Both the position numbers and the translations under genes were made by a program. 64,000 nt of DNA from Gemmatimonadota bacterium (GTDB lineage Bacteria; Latescibacterota; UBA2968). The DNA lies in assembly GCA_002727195.1 (NCBI GenBank), contig PBWH01000005.1:300566-364565 (forward strand), written 5' to 3'. The notes beneath the pieces were generated by a model. That model saw nothing but the letters and a program-made list of their open reading frames with translations. It ran no database searches and was not told where the DNA came from. Below are positions 33,189-43,699 of this stretch, one piece after another (the stretch's first letter is position 1; each line of letters begins with the position of its first letter).

Positions 33189-33876
33189 ATGACACCTGCA
33201 CTGCGTCTCTTGTTGGCGGTGTGTTTCGCCGTCTCGATACTAGGATTTGCCCACGTTGGCGCCTGGTTGCAGAAGAAGGACGGGGGCTACCTCAAGCTCT
33301 CGTATGCCACGTTCCGGTCGATCACCGTCTTCGACCAGAACGGCGACGCCGTGGACCTGAACGCCGGTGGCGTTTCCTCCGGCGACTACACCTACATCAG
33401 CTTCAACTCCTACCTTGAATAGGGGCTTCACGAGAAGCTCACGGTCATCGCGAACGTGCCCATCAAGCAGGCCAGCAAGACGGTCGACCGAACCGTCGGA
33501 CTCGGCGACCTGACGGCGGGCCTCCGGACACCCGTTCTGGATGGGCCGATCATCCTCCCGCTCAGCAGCTGCGTCAAGGTTCCTCTGTATGGTCAGAGCC
33601 AATCCTCGGCACCATCGCTCGGCACGGTGAATGTCGACGGCGATTCGCGAGTACTGATCTGTCGCAGCTTCTGGCCGATGCCTGCATATGGGACCGCCGA
33701 AATCGGGTATCGCCGGTGAGAACAGCCGGATCGATCCCTCGCTAGTGAACCTCGGATTTTGTCTGGGGCTGAAGACCGGGGAAATATCACTCACCGTTGA
33801 CGTGATTCACACCATCTCCGGCCGAAACACGGCCAAACGTACCTACCTGGCCGCAGGCGTCGCCCACAGCTGTTAG
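33189..33876 (+). pseudogene. Outer-membrane beta-barrel/transporter-like protein, in-frame TAG and later frameshift
   Basis: Frame of 33189 continues across TAG at 33420 (ISFNSYLE*GLHEKLTVIANVPIKQASKTVDRTVGLGDLTAGLRTPVL), then the 33688 frame near the C-terminus. Confidence 0.65.
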
Positions 33877-33886
33877 GCAAACGGAG

Positions 33887-34408
33887 TTGGAAGGCGGCGC
33901 GCCAGTCAGGTCGAGCTGGGCGACAACGCCAGACAGGCGGTCGAGCGTATCTGGTCAATGTGCGCGGAGACCCATACGGAGGCGGATTTCGAGGATCTGG
34001 TACGGGCAATCGGCCTGGAACTGGTCCGGCTCCCGACGAATCTTTATCTCGGTGACGATCCACCGGGTCATCGATGAAGAGGAAAAACGCTTTACCAGCG
34101 ACCTGGTCAACGCGTCAACCGAGTATAGTCGAGTAGAAACGCATAGACTGAGGGTCTACGACGACTGGAAAACCGGGAAAGTGATCTGCCAACGCGACCT
34201 GACGAGGAATATGGAGGGTCTCCCGGAGAAGTCGATCAAGCATCGAGAGGCGATACTCGGCATACCCTCACGCTCGACAGTCAACGTGCCCTACGCGAAG
34301 GGAACGATCGTCCTCAGGATTACAGAGTTAAACGGTTTCTCTGACGCTCGCGTCGAGGTCCTCCTGCTGATGGCGAACACCCTTTCACTCGCTCCCATCT
34401 TCGCCTGA
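33887..34408 (+). pseudogene. Decayed GAF-like signalling protein
   Basis: ARQAVERIWSMCAETHTEADFEDLVRAIGLELVRL in one frame, then GIPSRSTVNVPYAKGTIVLRITELNGFSDARVEVLLLMANTLSLA (GAF C-terminal pattern) in another. Confidence 0.5.
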
Positions 34409-34535
34409 CGAGCGCCAGACGCCGCTTTTTTCATTTCACAAACGCCCCGTTTTTGCACATTATTCACTTCCGTAGCATTTCCTATCGGTTCATATCTTTG
34501 ATTTTCCAGTAGTTACACCACTTTACAGCCTGCAA

Positions 34536-35255
34536 ATGACCGATTCACCGGATAAGACTCCCGTCGTCCTTGTCGCAGACGACGACGAAGACCTCCTCGA
34601 GTTTCTGGTCCTTAGACTCGGGCGCGAACCGTGGGATTTTCGGAAGGCGAGCGATGGTCAGGAAGCGCAGGATATCCTCCTGACCCGGGAGGTCGATGTG
34701 GCGGTTCTCGATCTCAAGATGCCGAAACTGGACGCCCTCAACATACTCAAGTCTGTCCAGCAGGAAGGCGTCGAGTCCGATATCATCATTCTCACAGGTT
34801 ACGCGACCGTCGAGTCCGCCGTTCTGGCGATGCGGCGGGGGGCCCGCGATTTCCTGCAGAAACCCTTCAAGACCGAAGAACTCCTGACCATCGTGCGCCG
34901 GTTGTTGGATGCGCGCTACCCCTCGACGAGAACACTCGCGCAGCGACTGGAAGCGTATGTCAAGGATCACGCCTACGATCCAGCCCTTCGCATCGATGAT
35001 CTCTGCAGCCACTTCAACATCTCCCCGCGATACGTGTCGAAACTGTTCCGTGAGCACCTGGGGACTTCGTTCAAGCGCAGCGTGGCCGAGCACAGAGTGC
35101 ATCGGGCGAAGCAACTGATCGAATCCGGGGACGAGCCACTCTACTCGGTCGCAGACAAGTGTGGGTTTCGCAACTACCGTCAGCTGACTTCGACCTTCAA
35201 GAAGGTCGAGGGGATGCTCCCGCGAACGTATCGCGAAGTGTGCGACAAGACCTGA
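34536..35255 (+). CDS. Response regulator, REC domain plus AraC-type HTH
   Basis: VLVADDDEDLLEFL, VDVAVLDLKMPKLDALNIL, FLQKPFKTEELL; C-terminal HTH IDDLCSHFNISPRYVSKLFREHLGTSFKRSVAEHRVHRAKQLIESG. Confidence 0.93.
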   Translation: MTDSPDKTPVVLVADDDEDLLEFLVLRLGREPWDFRKASDGQEAQDILLTREVDVAVLDLKMPKLDALNILKSVQQEGVESDIIILTGYATVESAVLAMRRGARDFLQKPFKTEELLTIVRRLLDARYPSTRTLAQRLEAYVKDHAYDPALRIDDLCSHFNISPRYVSKLFREHLGTSFKRSVAEHRVHRAKQLIESGDEPLYSVADKCGFRNYRQLTSTFKKVEGMLPRTYREVCDKT

Positions 35256-35276
35256 GCGCGCCAGGCGTTCAGATCC

Positions 35277-35315
35277 GGGGATGGGCACCAGCCGGGGCCC
35301 ATCCCTTCTTTTCTT
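35277..35315 (+). terminator. Terminator after REC-AraC gene
   Basis: Stem GGGATGGG/CCCATCCC then TTCTTTTCTT. Confidence 0.65.
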
Positions 35316-35392
35316 ATCGAGTTTTCGGATTCCCCAAACCAGAAACACTCCCTACCTTGACGACTTGTCACGCCAAAATCGAAAGGTAATCC

Positions 35393-36139
35393 ATGAATTC
35401 AGGCGGTATCGAAACTCCAGACATCACGCGTCCGCCACAGGACCTGATCGACAGTCTCAAGGGGATCGGCAGCGCGACAGCGGCCGGCGAGCTGTCCAAG
35501 CTCGGTGTCTGCAACCCGCATCTGCAGGGACCGCTGCCTCGACTGGAAGGCGCGAGCATCGTGGGTCCTGCGATCACGCTCCAGTTCCTTCCGAAGCGGG
35601 AAGACATCCACAAGCCCGGTGAATACTCAGGCCCTGAGCGACAGCTCCATCGCCACGCGCTGTATCACACCCAACCCGGTGACGTGGTTGTCGTCGATGC
35701 ACGTGGAGATATGATGAGCGGTGTTTTCGGCGACATGATGCTCACCTACTTCAAGGGGCGAGGCGGCGCTGGCGTGATCGTCGATGGCTGTATTCGCGAC
35801 TGGCCAAACGTGCAGCGTCTCGAGATTCCGCTCTGGACTCGCGGGTTCACCCCCAACTTCCACACGCAAACCAACATCTGGCCAATGGGAGTAAACGTCC
35901 CGATCGGTTGCGGTGGGGTTCTAGTAATGCCCGGCGACATCATCGTTGCTGACGACGATGGTGCCGTCGTCGTCCCCGTCGATCTCGCCCCCGAGCTGGC
36001 CAAGAAGGCGGGCGAACACGCCGAGTGGGAAGTCTTCAGCCGCCAGCGCCTCCTCGAGGGTGGCGATCTGCGGAAGTACTACCCGCTGACAGATGAGGCG
36101 CGCGAAGAATACGAAGCCTGGAAAAAGAAACAGAAGTAA
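35393..36139 (+). CDS. RraA family protein / HMG-type aldolase-like
   Basis: GVFGDMMLTYFKGRGGAGVIVDGCIRDWPNVQRLEIPLWTRG, GVLVMPGDIIVADDDGAVVVP. Confidence 0.88.
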   Translation: MNSGGIETPDITRPPQDLIDSLKGIGSATAAGELSKLGVCNPHLQGPLPRLEGASIVGPAITLQFLPKREDIHKPGEYSGPERQLHRHALYHTQPGDVVVVDARGDMMSGVFGDMMLTYFKGRGGAGVIVDGCIRDWPNVQRLEIPLWTRGFTPNFHTQTNIWPMGVNVPIGCGGVLVMPGDIIVADDDGAVVVPVDLAPELAKKAGEHAEWEVFSRQRLLEGGDLRKYYPLTDEAREEYEAWKKKQK

Positions 36140-36144
36140 ACACC

Positions 36145-37854
36145 ATGACACACGGCGGACGCCCCGCTCCTCCTCGTCTTACCTATGAACGCCTCCTTCG
36201 TCACCTCGACGATCAGGTCGCTTCCATCCTGCCCAACCAGATCGTCGACCCCGACCATCCCGAACACGGCGGATTCGTCAGCGCTCAGGAGGGGATGGCC
36301 GGGATGGGTCAGATCGGATGCGCACAATCACTGGGTACGGCCTGGCTCCTGGAGGGATCCCGCTACCACGGCGACCCCGCCCTTCTCGATCGGCTGGAGC
36401 GTTCTGCCGCCTTCTGTCGGGCCATTCGTCGGCCGTCGGGACGCTACGATCTCGCAACCACGAACTGGGATTGTGGACCCTACACCGCGTTTATGGTCCA
36501 GGCCATCGCGCCCGTCGTGGCGGCCGCCCGAAACAGCGACCAGGAGGGGTCGGACCGGGTCGGCGAGGTGTATGGCGAAATCATCCGGACGGCCGTCCCC
36601 GGAATGGCCACCGGCGGCTTCCACACCCCGAACCATCGCTGGGTCCTGACCTCCGCTCTCTCGCAAGCGCTCACCCTGTATCCTGATCTCGACGTCGCGT
36701 CCGTCATCGAATCCTACCTGGCGGAAACCATCGACATAAACCCGGATGGCGAGTATACCGAGCGAAGCACAGCCGTCTATAATGCAATCTGTAACCGATC
36801 GCTTCGCCTTACAGCCGAACACTTCGACAGACCAGATCTGCTCGATGCTGTACGGCTCAACTTGGACGCCGCCTATCGGCTCCTCCACGCCGACGGATCC
36901 GTTGTCACGAGTCTCTCCAACCGCCAGGATCACGGCCAGCAGATCATCCCGGTCTCGATGGTCGACAGCTACTATGCGCTCGCCAGGGTCGACGGAAACG
37001 GCTTCTACGCCGCCGTAGCCGACTGGCTGGGATCCCACCAGCGTGCGGCCGTGCCCTGGTCACTGGAGCCTTATCTGTCGCATCCGGAATGGCGGATCGA
37101 TGACCTCGACCGCGAACCCCTTCCTCCGACCTACACGCATCATATGCCGGCTTCAGGTGTGTGGCGCTCACGACAGCACGACACAAGCGCCACAGCCGCC
37201 ACCGGCATCAGCACCCCTTTCTCGGTCAAGCACGGGGACATCGAAGTGGGCGTGAAGATCTGCGCCACCTACTTCGGCAGAGCACAGTTCAGGGCCGACC
37301 GCCTGGAAGAGACTGAGAAAGGAATCAGCCTGACTTTCGACGGTGCAGGTGGATGGCGGGATGCGCCTGGCTACTACCACCCGGTCGGACGACCCGTCAC
37401 GATGGATGAGTACGCCTACGTTATGCGTGAGCGCGATTACACGGCATATGACCGTCTGTCGATGACCCTCGACATCGGCCAGGTCCCGGGAGGGTTCGAC
37501 CTCCGGCTTTGTACCTCAGAGCCCTTCAACAACATACCCCTTGAGATCCTGTTCGCCTTCAGCCCCGGCGGAACGCTCCATACCGACTCGCTAGTCGCCG
37601 ATGGCGAGGCTGGGCACACGGCATTTCTGCGTTCGGGAACGGCCACCTACCATCAGGGTGCAGACGCCATCTTGGTCGGTCCCGGCGCTCACGCCCATCG
37701 GATGCGTCAGATGCGGAACAGCGAGCCGGAGCCAAACGCATTCCGGCTGTTGACCATGCTGCGACTCCCGGTCGACCACACATTCCATATCCGGACGGGA
37801 ACCTGGTCCGAAGCCACCGAAGCTATCCAGATCGATGGAGGAGATAACGCGTGA
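36145..37854 (+). CDS. Conserved-looking protein of unknown function, possibly an (alpha/alpha)6-barrel glycan-active enzyme
   Basis: Intact 569 aa; helical N-terminal half, beta-rich C-terminal half; between RraA and MDR dehydrogenase with 5-nt gap / 4-nt overlap. Confidence 0.5.
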   Translation: MTHGGRPAPPRLTYERLLRHLDDQVASILPNQIVDPDHPEHGGFVSAQEGMAGMGQIGCAQSLGTAWLLEGSRYHGDPALLDRLERSAAFCRAIRRPSGRYDLATTNWDCGPYTAFMVQAIAPVVAAARNSDQEGSDRVGEVYGEIIRTAVPGMATGGFHTPNHRWVLTSALSQALTLYPDLDVASVIESYLAETIDINPDGEYTERSTAVYNAICNRSLRLTAEHFDRPDLLDAVRLNLDAAYRLLHADGSVVTSLSNRQDHGQQIIPVSMVDSYYALARVDGNGFYAAVADWLGSHQRAAVPWSLEPYLSHPEWRIDDLDREPLPPTYTHHMPASGVWRSRQHDTSATAATGISTPFSVKHGDIEVGVKICATYFGRAQFRADRLEETEKGISLTFDGAGGWRDAPGYYHPVGRPVTMDEYAYVMRERDYTAYDRLSMTLDIGQVPGGFDLRLCTSEPFNNIPLEILFAFSPGGTLHTDSLVADGEAGHTAFLRSGTATYHQGADAILVGPGAHAHRMRQMRNSEPEPNAFRLLTMLRLPVDHTFHIRTGTWSEATEAIQIDGGDNA

Positions 37855-38885
37855 AAGCCGTGATGCTCAGCGAACCCGGACGAATCGAAGTCATCGAAGC
37901 CCCGGACGAGCGGGACCCGGGACTGGGAGAGGTCAGGCTCCGGATCGAAGCCTGCTCGGTCTGCGGATCGGATTTGGAGGGACTTCACGGCCAGCACCCG
38001 AAAATGACATTCCCTCGCGTGATGGGGCACGAAGTCGCGAGCGTCGTCGATGCCGTTGGCGCCGGCGTGTCGAACCTTACCGTTGGGGATCGTGTTGCGG
38101 GAACAGGCCACCGTGCTTGTGGATCTTGTGCTGTGTGTCGGTCCCATCGATTCGCGGAATGTGCGAATCCGGGAGGCCCGGGATTCACGGCCCACGGAGC
38201 ATACGCCGAGTATATGACCGTGATTGCCCAAGACCTCGTCCCGATACCGGAATCCCTTACCGACGACGAAGCTGCCGTCGCTCAGCCGGTCTGCATCGCG
38301 AACCACGCCGTCTCCGGACGAGCCCGCGTCGAAGTCGGCGAAACGGTCCTTATCCAGGGATGCGGTCCAATCGGCCTGTCGGCGATGATGCTCGCAAAGC
38401 TGAAGGGCGCTCGCGTCATCTCGACCGACACCGTCGACTACCGGCTACAAAGAGCAACAGAACTGGGAGCTGACCTGGCGATCAACACTTCAAAAGAGGA
38501 CGTCTTCTCTCCGATTAGGGATCTTACAGGCGGTGCGGGTGCGGACAAGGTGATCGAATGCGTCGGCGGCGACCAGGATGACACCCTCCGGGAAGCCGTG
38601 GAAGCGGTACGGTCGTCAGGGCTGGTCGTGGTGGTCGGCTCGTTTGCCGCGAACCGTGCCACCATCCCGATCATCGACTTCAAGTTCAGTGAAAAATCGA
38701 TCATCGGCTCTCAGGGCATGCCCGAGGGCTATCCACCCGTCTTCGACCTGATGGCTGACGGGACGCTCGATGTAAAGCCGCTGATTACACACCGCGTGCC
38801 CCTGGACCAGGCCCCCCGCGCCCTTGACCTGATGGACCGCAAGGCCGAGGAGGTGATGAAGGTCGTCCTCCAGCCCCAGACCTGA
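37851..38885 (+). CDS. Zinc-dependent medium-chain dehydrogenase (threonine/sorbitol dehydrogenase-like)
   Basis: CSVCGSDLEGLHG, GHEVASVVDAVGAGVSNLTVGDRV, VLIQGCGPIGLSAMMLAKLKGA; GTG start overlapping upstream stop. Confidence 0.92.
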   Translation: MKAVMLSEPGRIEVIEAPDERDPGLGEVRLRIEACSVCGSDLEGLHGQHPKMTFPRVMGHEVASVVDAVGAGVSNLTVGDRVAGTGHRACGSCAVCRSHRFAECANPGGPGFTAHGAYAEYMTVIAQDLVPIPESLTDDEAAVAQPVCIANHAVSGRARVEVGETVLIQGCGPIGLSAMMLAKLKGARVISTDTVDYRLQRATELGADLAINTSKEDVFSPIRDLTGGAGADKVIECVGGDQDDTLREAVEAVRSSGLVVVVGSFAANRATIPIIDFKFSEKSIIGSQGMPEGYPPVFDLMADGTLDVKPLITHRVPLDQAPRALDLMDRKAEEVMKVVLQPQT

Positions 38886-39302
38886 ACCGAGGCGGCTGCT
38901 TTTGGCCTGAACTCTGGACTCTTCCTGGCTTTTTCCCACGCTTTACCGGCATTTACCATCTTTTTCACTCGCCCAAACTCTTCCGGAAACATTCCCACGT
39001 TATATTAGGTCTTCGTTTGTCTCGTCCCCGCCTGGACATCCAGGCTTGACCAACCAATCTCACCTTACGCGCACAGGATTTTAGGCGTTCGTGACGGCCA
39101 GAGAGGAATCTGATGAGTGGAAGTGACGCCCGACTGGAGGCGATCTCTGCGGTCACGAGCTATGAGCAGAACGGAGCCGCGTTCAACTTTGTCGATACAC
39201 CGACGAGCGAGATCTTTGGCGCCAGCTCAAGACACTGGGGCACACCGTTGAGACCGCTCGATTCTCGAGACTTTCCTGGGGCATCAGCCCCACAAAGCCA
39301 GA

Positions 39303-40097
39303 ATGAGGATAACGATGCGCACCGCGACCGAGCCAGTCCTGACAGATGACCAGATCGCCCTATACCACAAGGAAGGCTACCAGCTTGTCTCAGGTTTGAT
39401 GTCGGAAGCAATCGCCGACCAAGCTGAGCAGGCGATGTGGCGGCTGATGGAAATGGATCCGGCGGACACGGACACCTGGTCACGCGTGCCCGAATCTGCG
39501 GACGAGTTCACCGAAGGCAGAGGCGTCGTCATCTTCAACGGCTTACAGGATCACGACCTGATGGCGTGTGCGACCGAAGACTACCTGACGGCCGTGGCGC
39601 AACTGCTTGGGGAGCCGATCGGATCGCTCCATCCGCCTGAAGCCGTCCACACCCAGAACCTCCTCCAACGCGACGTCGAGTGGTCGCTGCCCAGACCACA
39701 CGTCGACGGGATTCCGAAGATGCATATGCACCGCACCTTCCCGGGCCCTTACCGGATCACGAGCCTGTTCTACCTGAGTGACGTCGAACATCAGGGCGGT
39801 GGTACCTGTGCCTGGCCCGGGTCGCAGCGGAAAATCCGTGAGCTCGCCGAGTCCGATCCGGTCGCATACGAGCATCTCTACGACCTCAACAAGGACATCC
39901 CGTCTCTAGACCTCGGTGAGCCGATCGAACTGACCCCTAAGCGTGGCGACGTCCTCTTCTTCCAACACCTCTTCGGCCACAACGGGTCCGCGAACGTCCT
40001 ACCTAAGCCTCGCTTTATGATGCGCTTCTTCTGCTCCTGCGAGAGATGCTACAGCACCTGGAAGAAGGTCGATCACTGGGGCCACTGGGCCCCCTGA
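39303..40097 (+). CDS. Phytanoyl-CoA dioxygenase (PhyH) family protein 1
   Basis: LTDDQIALYHKEGYQLVSGLM; HVDGIPKMHM (HxD), GGGTCAWPGSQRKI, FFQHLFGHNGSANV. Confidence 0.88.
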   Translation: MRITMRTATEPVLTDDQIALYHKEGYQLVSGLMSEAIADQAEQAMWRLMEMDPADTDTWSRVPESADEFTEGRGVVIFNGLQDHDLMACATEDYLTAVAQLLGEPIGSLHPPEAVHTQNLLQRDVEWSLPRPHVDGIPKMHMHRTFPGPYRITSLFYLSDVEHQGGGTCAWPGSQRKIRELAESDPVAYEHLYDLNKDIPSLDLGEPIELTPKRGDVLFFQHLFGHNGSANVLPKPRFMMRFFCSCERCYSTWKKVDHWGHWAP

Positions 40098-40394
40098 TCG
40101 GCGGTTTCCCACTCTTCTGCTGGATTGTTCCCGAACCTAAAAATTGGACGAACAGCCGAAAAGGCCTGTCTACTCAAGGTTTTCTGCATATGACGTTGAA
40201 CAGGTCTGGCACGACTACCGACTCTCCATCCTCACACATCTGCAAAAACTGCTGCGCGGTCTGACGATCCGACCCAGTCACGAACGACACGAGCGAGTGC
40301 AACTCGCCATCCGTCGTCGGGTCATACAGACAGTCGAAGACCGCAGCGATCTGGGGATGATCAAGTAACGATAGATTTTGAATTTGAGGATAAG

Positions 40395-40751
40395 ATGGAT
40401 CAGAAAGCGTTCTACGAAGCCAAGCTTGCATACGAGATCGACGCCTACGACCTCAACGCGAAACGTGAGAACGGTGATAAGGTCTTCGTACTCGATGCGC
40501 GATCGCACGAAGCTTTTACAGAGGAGCACATTCCTGGCGCCATAAGCCTGCCGCATCGAAAAATGAGCAAGGCGACTACCGCGCAGATCGACAGGAACGC
40601 TCTGATCGTCACCTACTGTGATGGGATCGGATACAACGCCTCGACGAAAGGCGCATTGTGAATGTTGGGCCTGGGCTTCATTGTCAGGGAACTACAGGTC
40701 GGACTCGTCTGGTGGAAACAGGACGTCTATCCCAAGGTGGCTGGCTCGTAA
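40395..40751 (+). pseudogene. Rhodanese-domain protein with in-frame TGA (40659-40661)
   Basis: VFVLDARSHEAFTEEHIPGAISLPH...IVTYCDGIGYNASTKGAL*MLGLGFIVRELQVGLVWWKQDVYPK; same frame both sides of TGA. Confidence 0.85.
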
Positions 40752-41578
40752 TGTCCTCACACACTATCACCTATCAGATCCTAAAAACACACAACACCGG
40801 GGGTGTCGAGCTCTTGCGCGACGTAAAAGTTCACGCGACCGAAGAAGAACTCGACCACCTCGACCAGCAAGGTTACCTGGTTCGTGAACGTTTGTTCCAG
40901 GGCGAGCACCTGGAGCAGCTGCGTGACGCGACGGATCGGCTGTTCGATGCAGAGGTCGATCTCGCCAAACGGAAGACGAGTAAACGTTCGTAGGGACCGA
41001 TCCTCCGCTACCTGGAGGACGAAGACCCTGTCTTCCTCTACCTGATCCAGTTCGAGCCGATCGTCTCGATAGCACGCGCGATGATGGGACCGAAGTTTCG
41101 GCTGCGAGGACTGAGCACACGGATCAGCTTCCCTGGAGAGGAGATCCAGTCCGCCCCCTACCATCAACACCTTCGCCTGAATGCGAACCCACGTCCTCGC
41201 TGGTTCTACGACCCACACTGTCTGGATGCCCTGATCTATCTTGATGACCTCAACAACGATACAGGCCCTGTGTGCGTGGTACCCGAATCGCACAAGTGGG
41301 TTGACCGTGAGCCGTCCTTCCGTCACTTCGACTCGCTCGAAAACGAGATCGTCTTCCGTGTTCCGGCGGGCAGCGCCTTCCTGATGCACGGCAACGTCTG
41401 GTACCGCGCCTGTCCCACAGTCGCCGCCCGTCGCCGAATGCTGATCCTGAGCTACACCCCCTGCTGGCTCCGGCGGACCCCTCACGGCACCCGGCCCGAG
41501 AACCCACTGACCGCCTACATCGCCGATGACGCCGACGAACAACTCCGCGAACTCATCGGCACCTCAGGTTACAGCTGA
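40751..41578 (+). pseudogene. PhyH-family dioxygenase 2, interrupted by in-frame TAG (40991-40993)
   Basis: ORFs 40658-40993 and 41081-41578 share one frame: EELDHLDQQGYLVRERLFQGEHLEQLRDATDRLF...SKRS*GPILRYLEDEDPVFLYLIQF...YHQHLRLNANPRPRWFYDPHCLDALIYLDDLNNDTGPVCVVPESHKW. Confidence 0.85.
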
Positions 41579-41661
41579 AACCTGCGCACGAATACCGATG
41601 TCAGGTTAGGTGCCCTTGGTTTGGGTGTTCAATCTTAATTCATCAATCATCCTCGATCAAA

Positions 41662-42300
41662 ATGACTGACTTCGACAAAGTACGTGCCTACTAGAGCCGT
41701 TTCAACGAATGGGATCATCTCTCGTCGCCTCCAGGTCGATTCGAATACGCCCTGACGTGTGACACGCTCGACGAGATGTTGGAGCCGGAGTCGCGGATCC
41801 TCAACCTCGGCGGCGGTCCGGTCGCTATACGGTTTACCTGGCCGGGTAGAACCACACGGTCACGCTGTGCGACCTGTCACAGGATCTGCTGAACGTTGCA
41901 CGAAGCAAGATCGAAGAGCACGCGGCCTCGAAAAGCGTGGAGGGTGTCCAGGTCGCAAACGCGATCGACCTGTCGGCATTCGACGATACGAAATTCGATG
42001 CTGCCCTGTCTTTCGGCCCTTACTATCACCTGACCGGCGAAGACGAGCGTGAGCAGGCTAGGCGCGAACTCTTCCGCGTGCTGAAGCCGGGTGGACGGTT
42101 TCTCGCATCCTTCCTCCCAAGAATCAGTGGACTCACGGGACTCATCGATCGAGCGGCACCCCATCCGGATCAGGTCACAACGGATGTGTTCGCTCAGGCT
42201 GTGAAATCGGGCGCGTTCCACAACGGCTACTCATCGGGTTTTCAGGAATCGCCGCCTGCTCCGGTCAGGCCCTGTATATCGGGACCAAAGCGTAATCGCC
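41662..42300 (+). pseudogene. SAM-dependent methyltransferase, in-frame TAG and 1-nt frameshift
   Basis: MTDFDKVRAY*SRFNEWDHLSS...RILNLGGGP (TAG 41692-41694), then other frame GRYTVYLAG...VTLCDLSQDLLNVARSKIEEHA...LSFGPYYHLTGEDEREQARRELFRVLKPGGRFLASF. Confidence 0.85.
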
Positions 42301-42404
42301 CCAAAGGGCAAACGGTGACTATGCGTTGCTCAGGAGACGTGATATATTAGGTATATCAATACAGCTTCGCAGACAGTCTTAGGGCGAACGATGGAGTCTT
42401 GACA

Positions 42405-43274
42405 ATGCTGAAGTATGACCCCCTTCCGGAAGCGGATATTCAACATTTCGATGAACAAGGATACCTGATCGTCCGGAACGCCCTGGACCAGGAGACGGTC
42501 GGTCGTCTGGTCCAGGCCGGAGATCGGCTGGTGGCAAGCGACATGAAAACCAACCGTCAGACGGCAAAAGGCGGCCAATATGATGGCTTTCGTAACGCGA
42601 TCACCCTGGACAGCGCATTCTCGGATCTGATCGACCACGAGCGTATTCTCCCGACCGTCGTCCAGCTCCTTGGTGCGAACCTTCACGTGATGACCTCACA
42701 CCTCATCATCAAGAAGCCCGACGGTAACGACGCTCCGCTCTCTGCGCGTCTACCGGGATGGCATCGGGATTACGCTCAGGCGATGCACGATATGGGCAAC
42801 GTCGCCATCCCCCGTCTCCTCGTGAAGTGTGCCTACTACCTCACAGATCTGACCGAAAAGAACCGAGGCGTCACGATGGTCGCGCCTGGCAGTCACCTGT
42901 TGACGGATCGACCCGAGATCGCCGACGGTGATGTGGATCCGATTGGGGCCGTCGAGCCGAGTATCGCGCCTGGCGACTGCCTGATCTTCGAGAATCGCAC
43001 CTTCCACGCCGGCGCCGCTCACCGGGGACCGGATCCGCGTCGCGCGATCATGATCGGCTACGGCTACCGCTGGGTGATGCCGATGGACTACGTCAAACAG
43101 GATGCGTCGTTTGTGGAGACCCTTAGCCCACTTCAACGCTATCTCTTGGGTGAAGAGTACGAGAACGTCGAAGAATTCCAGTTCGACGGCGGCCGGAACC
43201 CGATCGCCGAGTGGTGCGAGCAGCACGACATTCCCAAAGCTCGTCATCCGCAGGCTCAGGCCGCGATCGCTTGA
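42405..43274 (+). CDS. Phytanoyl-CoA dioxygenase (PhyH) family protein 3
   Basis: IQHFDEQGYLIVRNALDQETVGRL; WHRDYAQAM; NRGVTMVAPGSHLL; RTFHAGAAHRGPDPRRAI; ORF track start 42399. Confidence 0.88.
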   Translation: MLKYDPLPEADIQHFDEQGYLIVRNALDQETVGRLVQAGDRLVASDMKTNRQTAKGGQYDGFRNAITLDSAFSDLIDHERILPTVVQLLGANLHVMTSHLIIKKPDGNDAPLSARLPGWHRDYAQAMHDMGNVAIPRLLVKCAYYLTDLTEKNRGVTMVAPGSHLLTDRPEIADGDVDPIGAVEPSIAPGDCLIFENRTFHAGAAHRGPDPRRAIMIGYGYRWVMPMDYVKQDASFVETLSPLQRYLLGEEYENVEEFQFDGGRNPIAEWCEQHDIPKARHPQAQAAIA

Positions 43275-43693
43275 ACAGCTCGAATGACCGACCTCGCGTG
43301 GGAGCCGCCGCCGGCCGCAACGGCAACCGCGAGGTCCTGATGGTTCGCCACCGGCACCGTGAAGGATCGACCTACTGAGTGCTGCCAGGAGGGGGCGTCA
43401 AACCAGGAGGAACCGACCACGACGCCGTGATTCGTGAATTAGAGGAAGAGACGGGGCTGACAGGCACGGTAGTAAGGCACCTCTTCACTAACCCATACCA
43501 ATATGGGCTGTCGTCAACCTACCTCGTCGATGTCCCCGCGGATTCGCAGCCGACACTCGGCGTCGACCCTGAAGAGCTTGGCAGGGACCATCAGGAACTG
43601 ATCGACGTGGCGAGGAAGACGGCCTGCGACTACACACCCTCCTTTAAGGTCGGGAAACTGCTCTCATTCCCGAAATTCGCTCAGGAACCGTAA
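43268..43693 (+). pseudogene. Nudix hydrolase with in-frame TGA at a conserved Trp position
   Basis: VLMVRHRHREGSTY*VLPGGGVKPGGTDHDAVIRELEEETGL; TGA 43376-43378 where Y-W-x-LPGG is usual; first Glu of the Nudix box also absent. Confidence 0.8.
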
Positions 43694-43699
43694 GCTACT

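Noticed and set aside
40108-40375. Remnant resembling a kinase/phosphotransferase (AYDVEQVWHDYRLSILTHLQKLL)
   Set aside because: Too short and degraded to assign a family.
43376-43378. TGA read as Trp or selenocysteine in the Nudix gene
   Set aside because: Only one of the TGA sites aligns with Trp, other genes use TGA as stop, there is no SECIS-like evidence, and the Nudix box is itself degraded.
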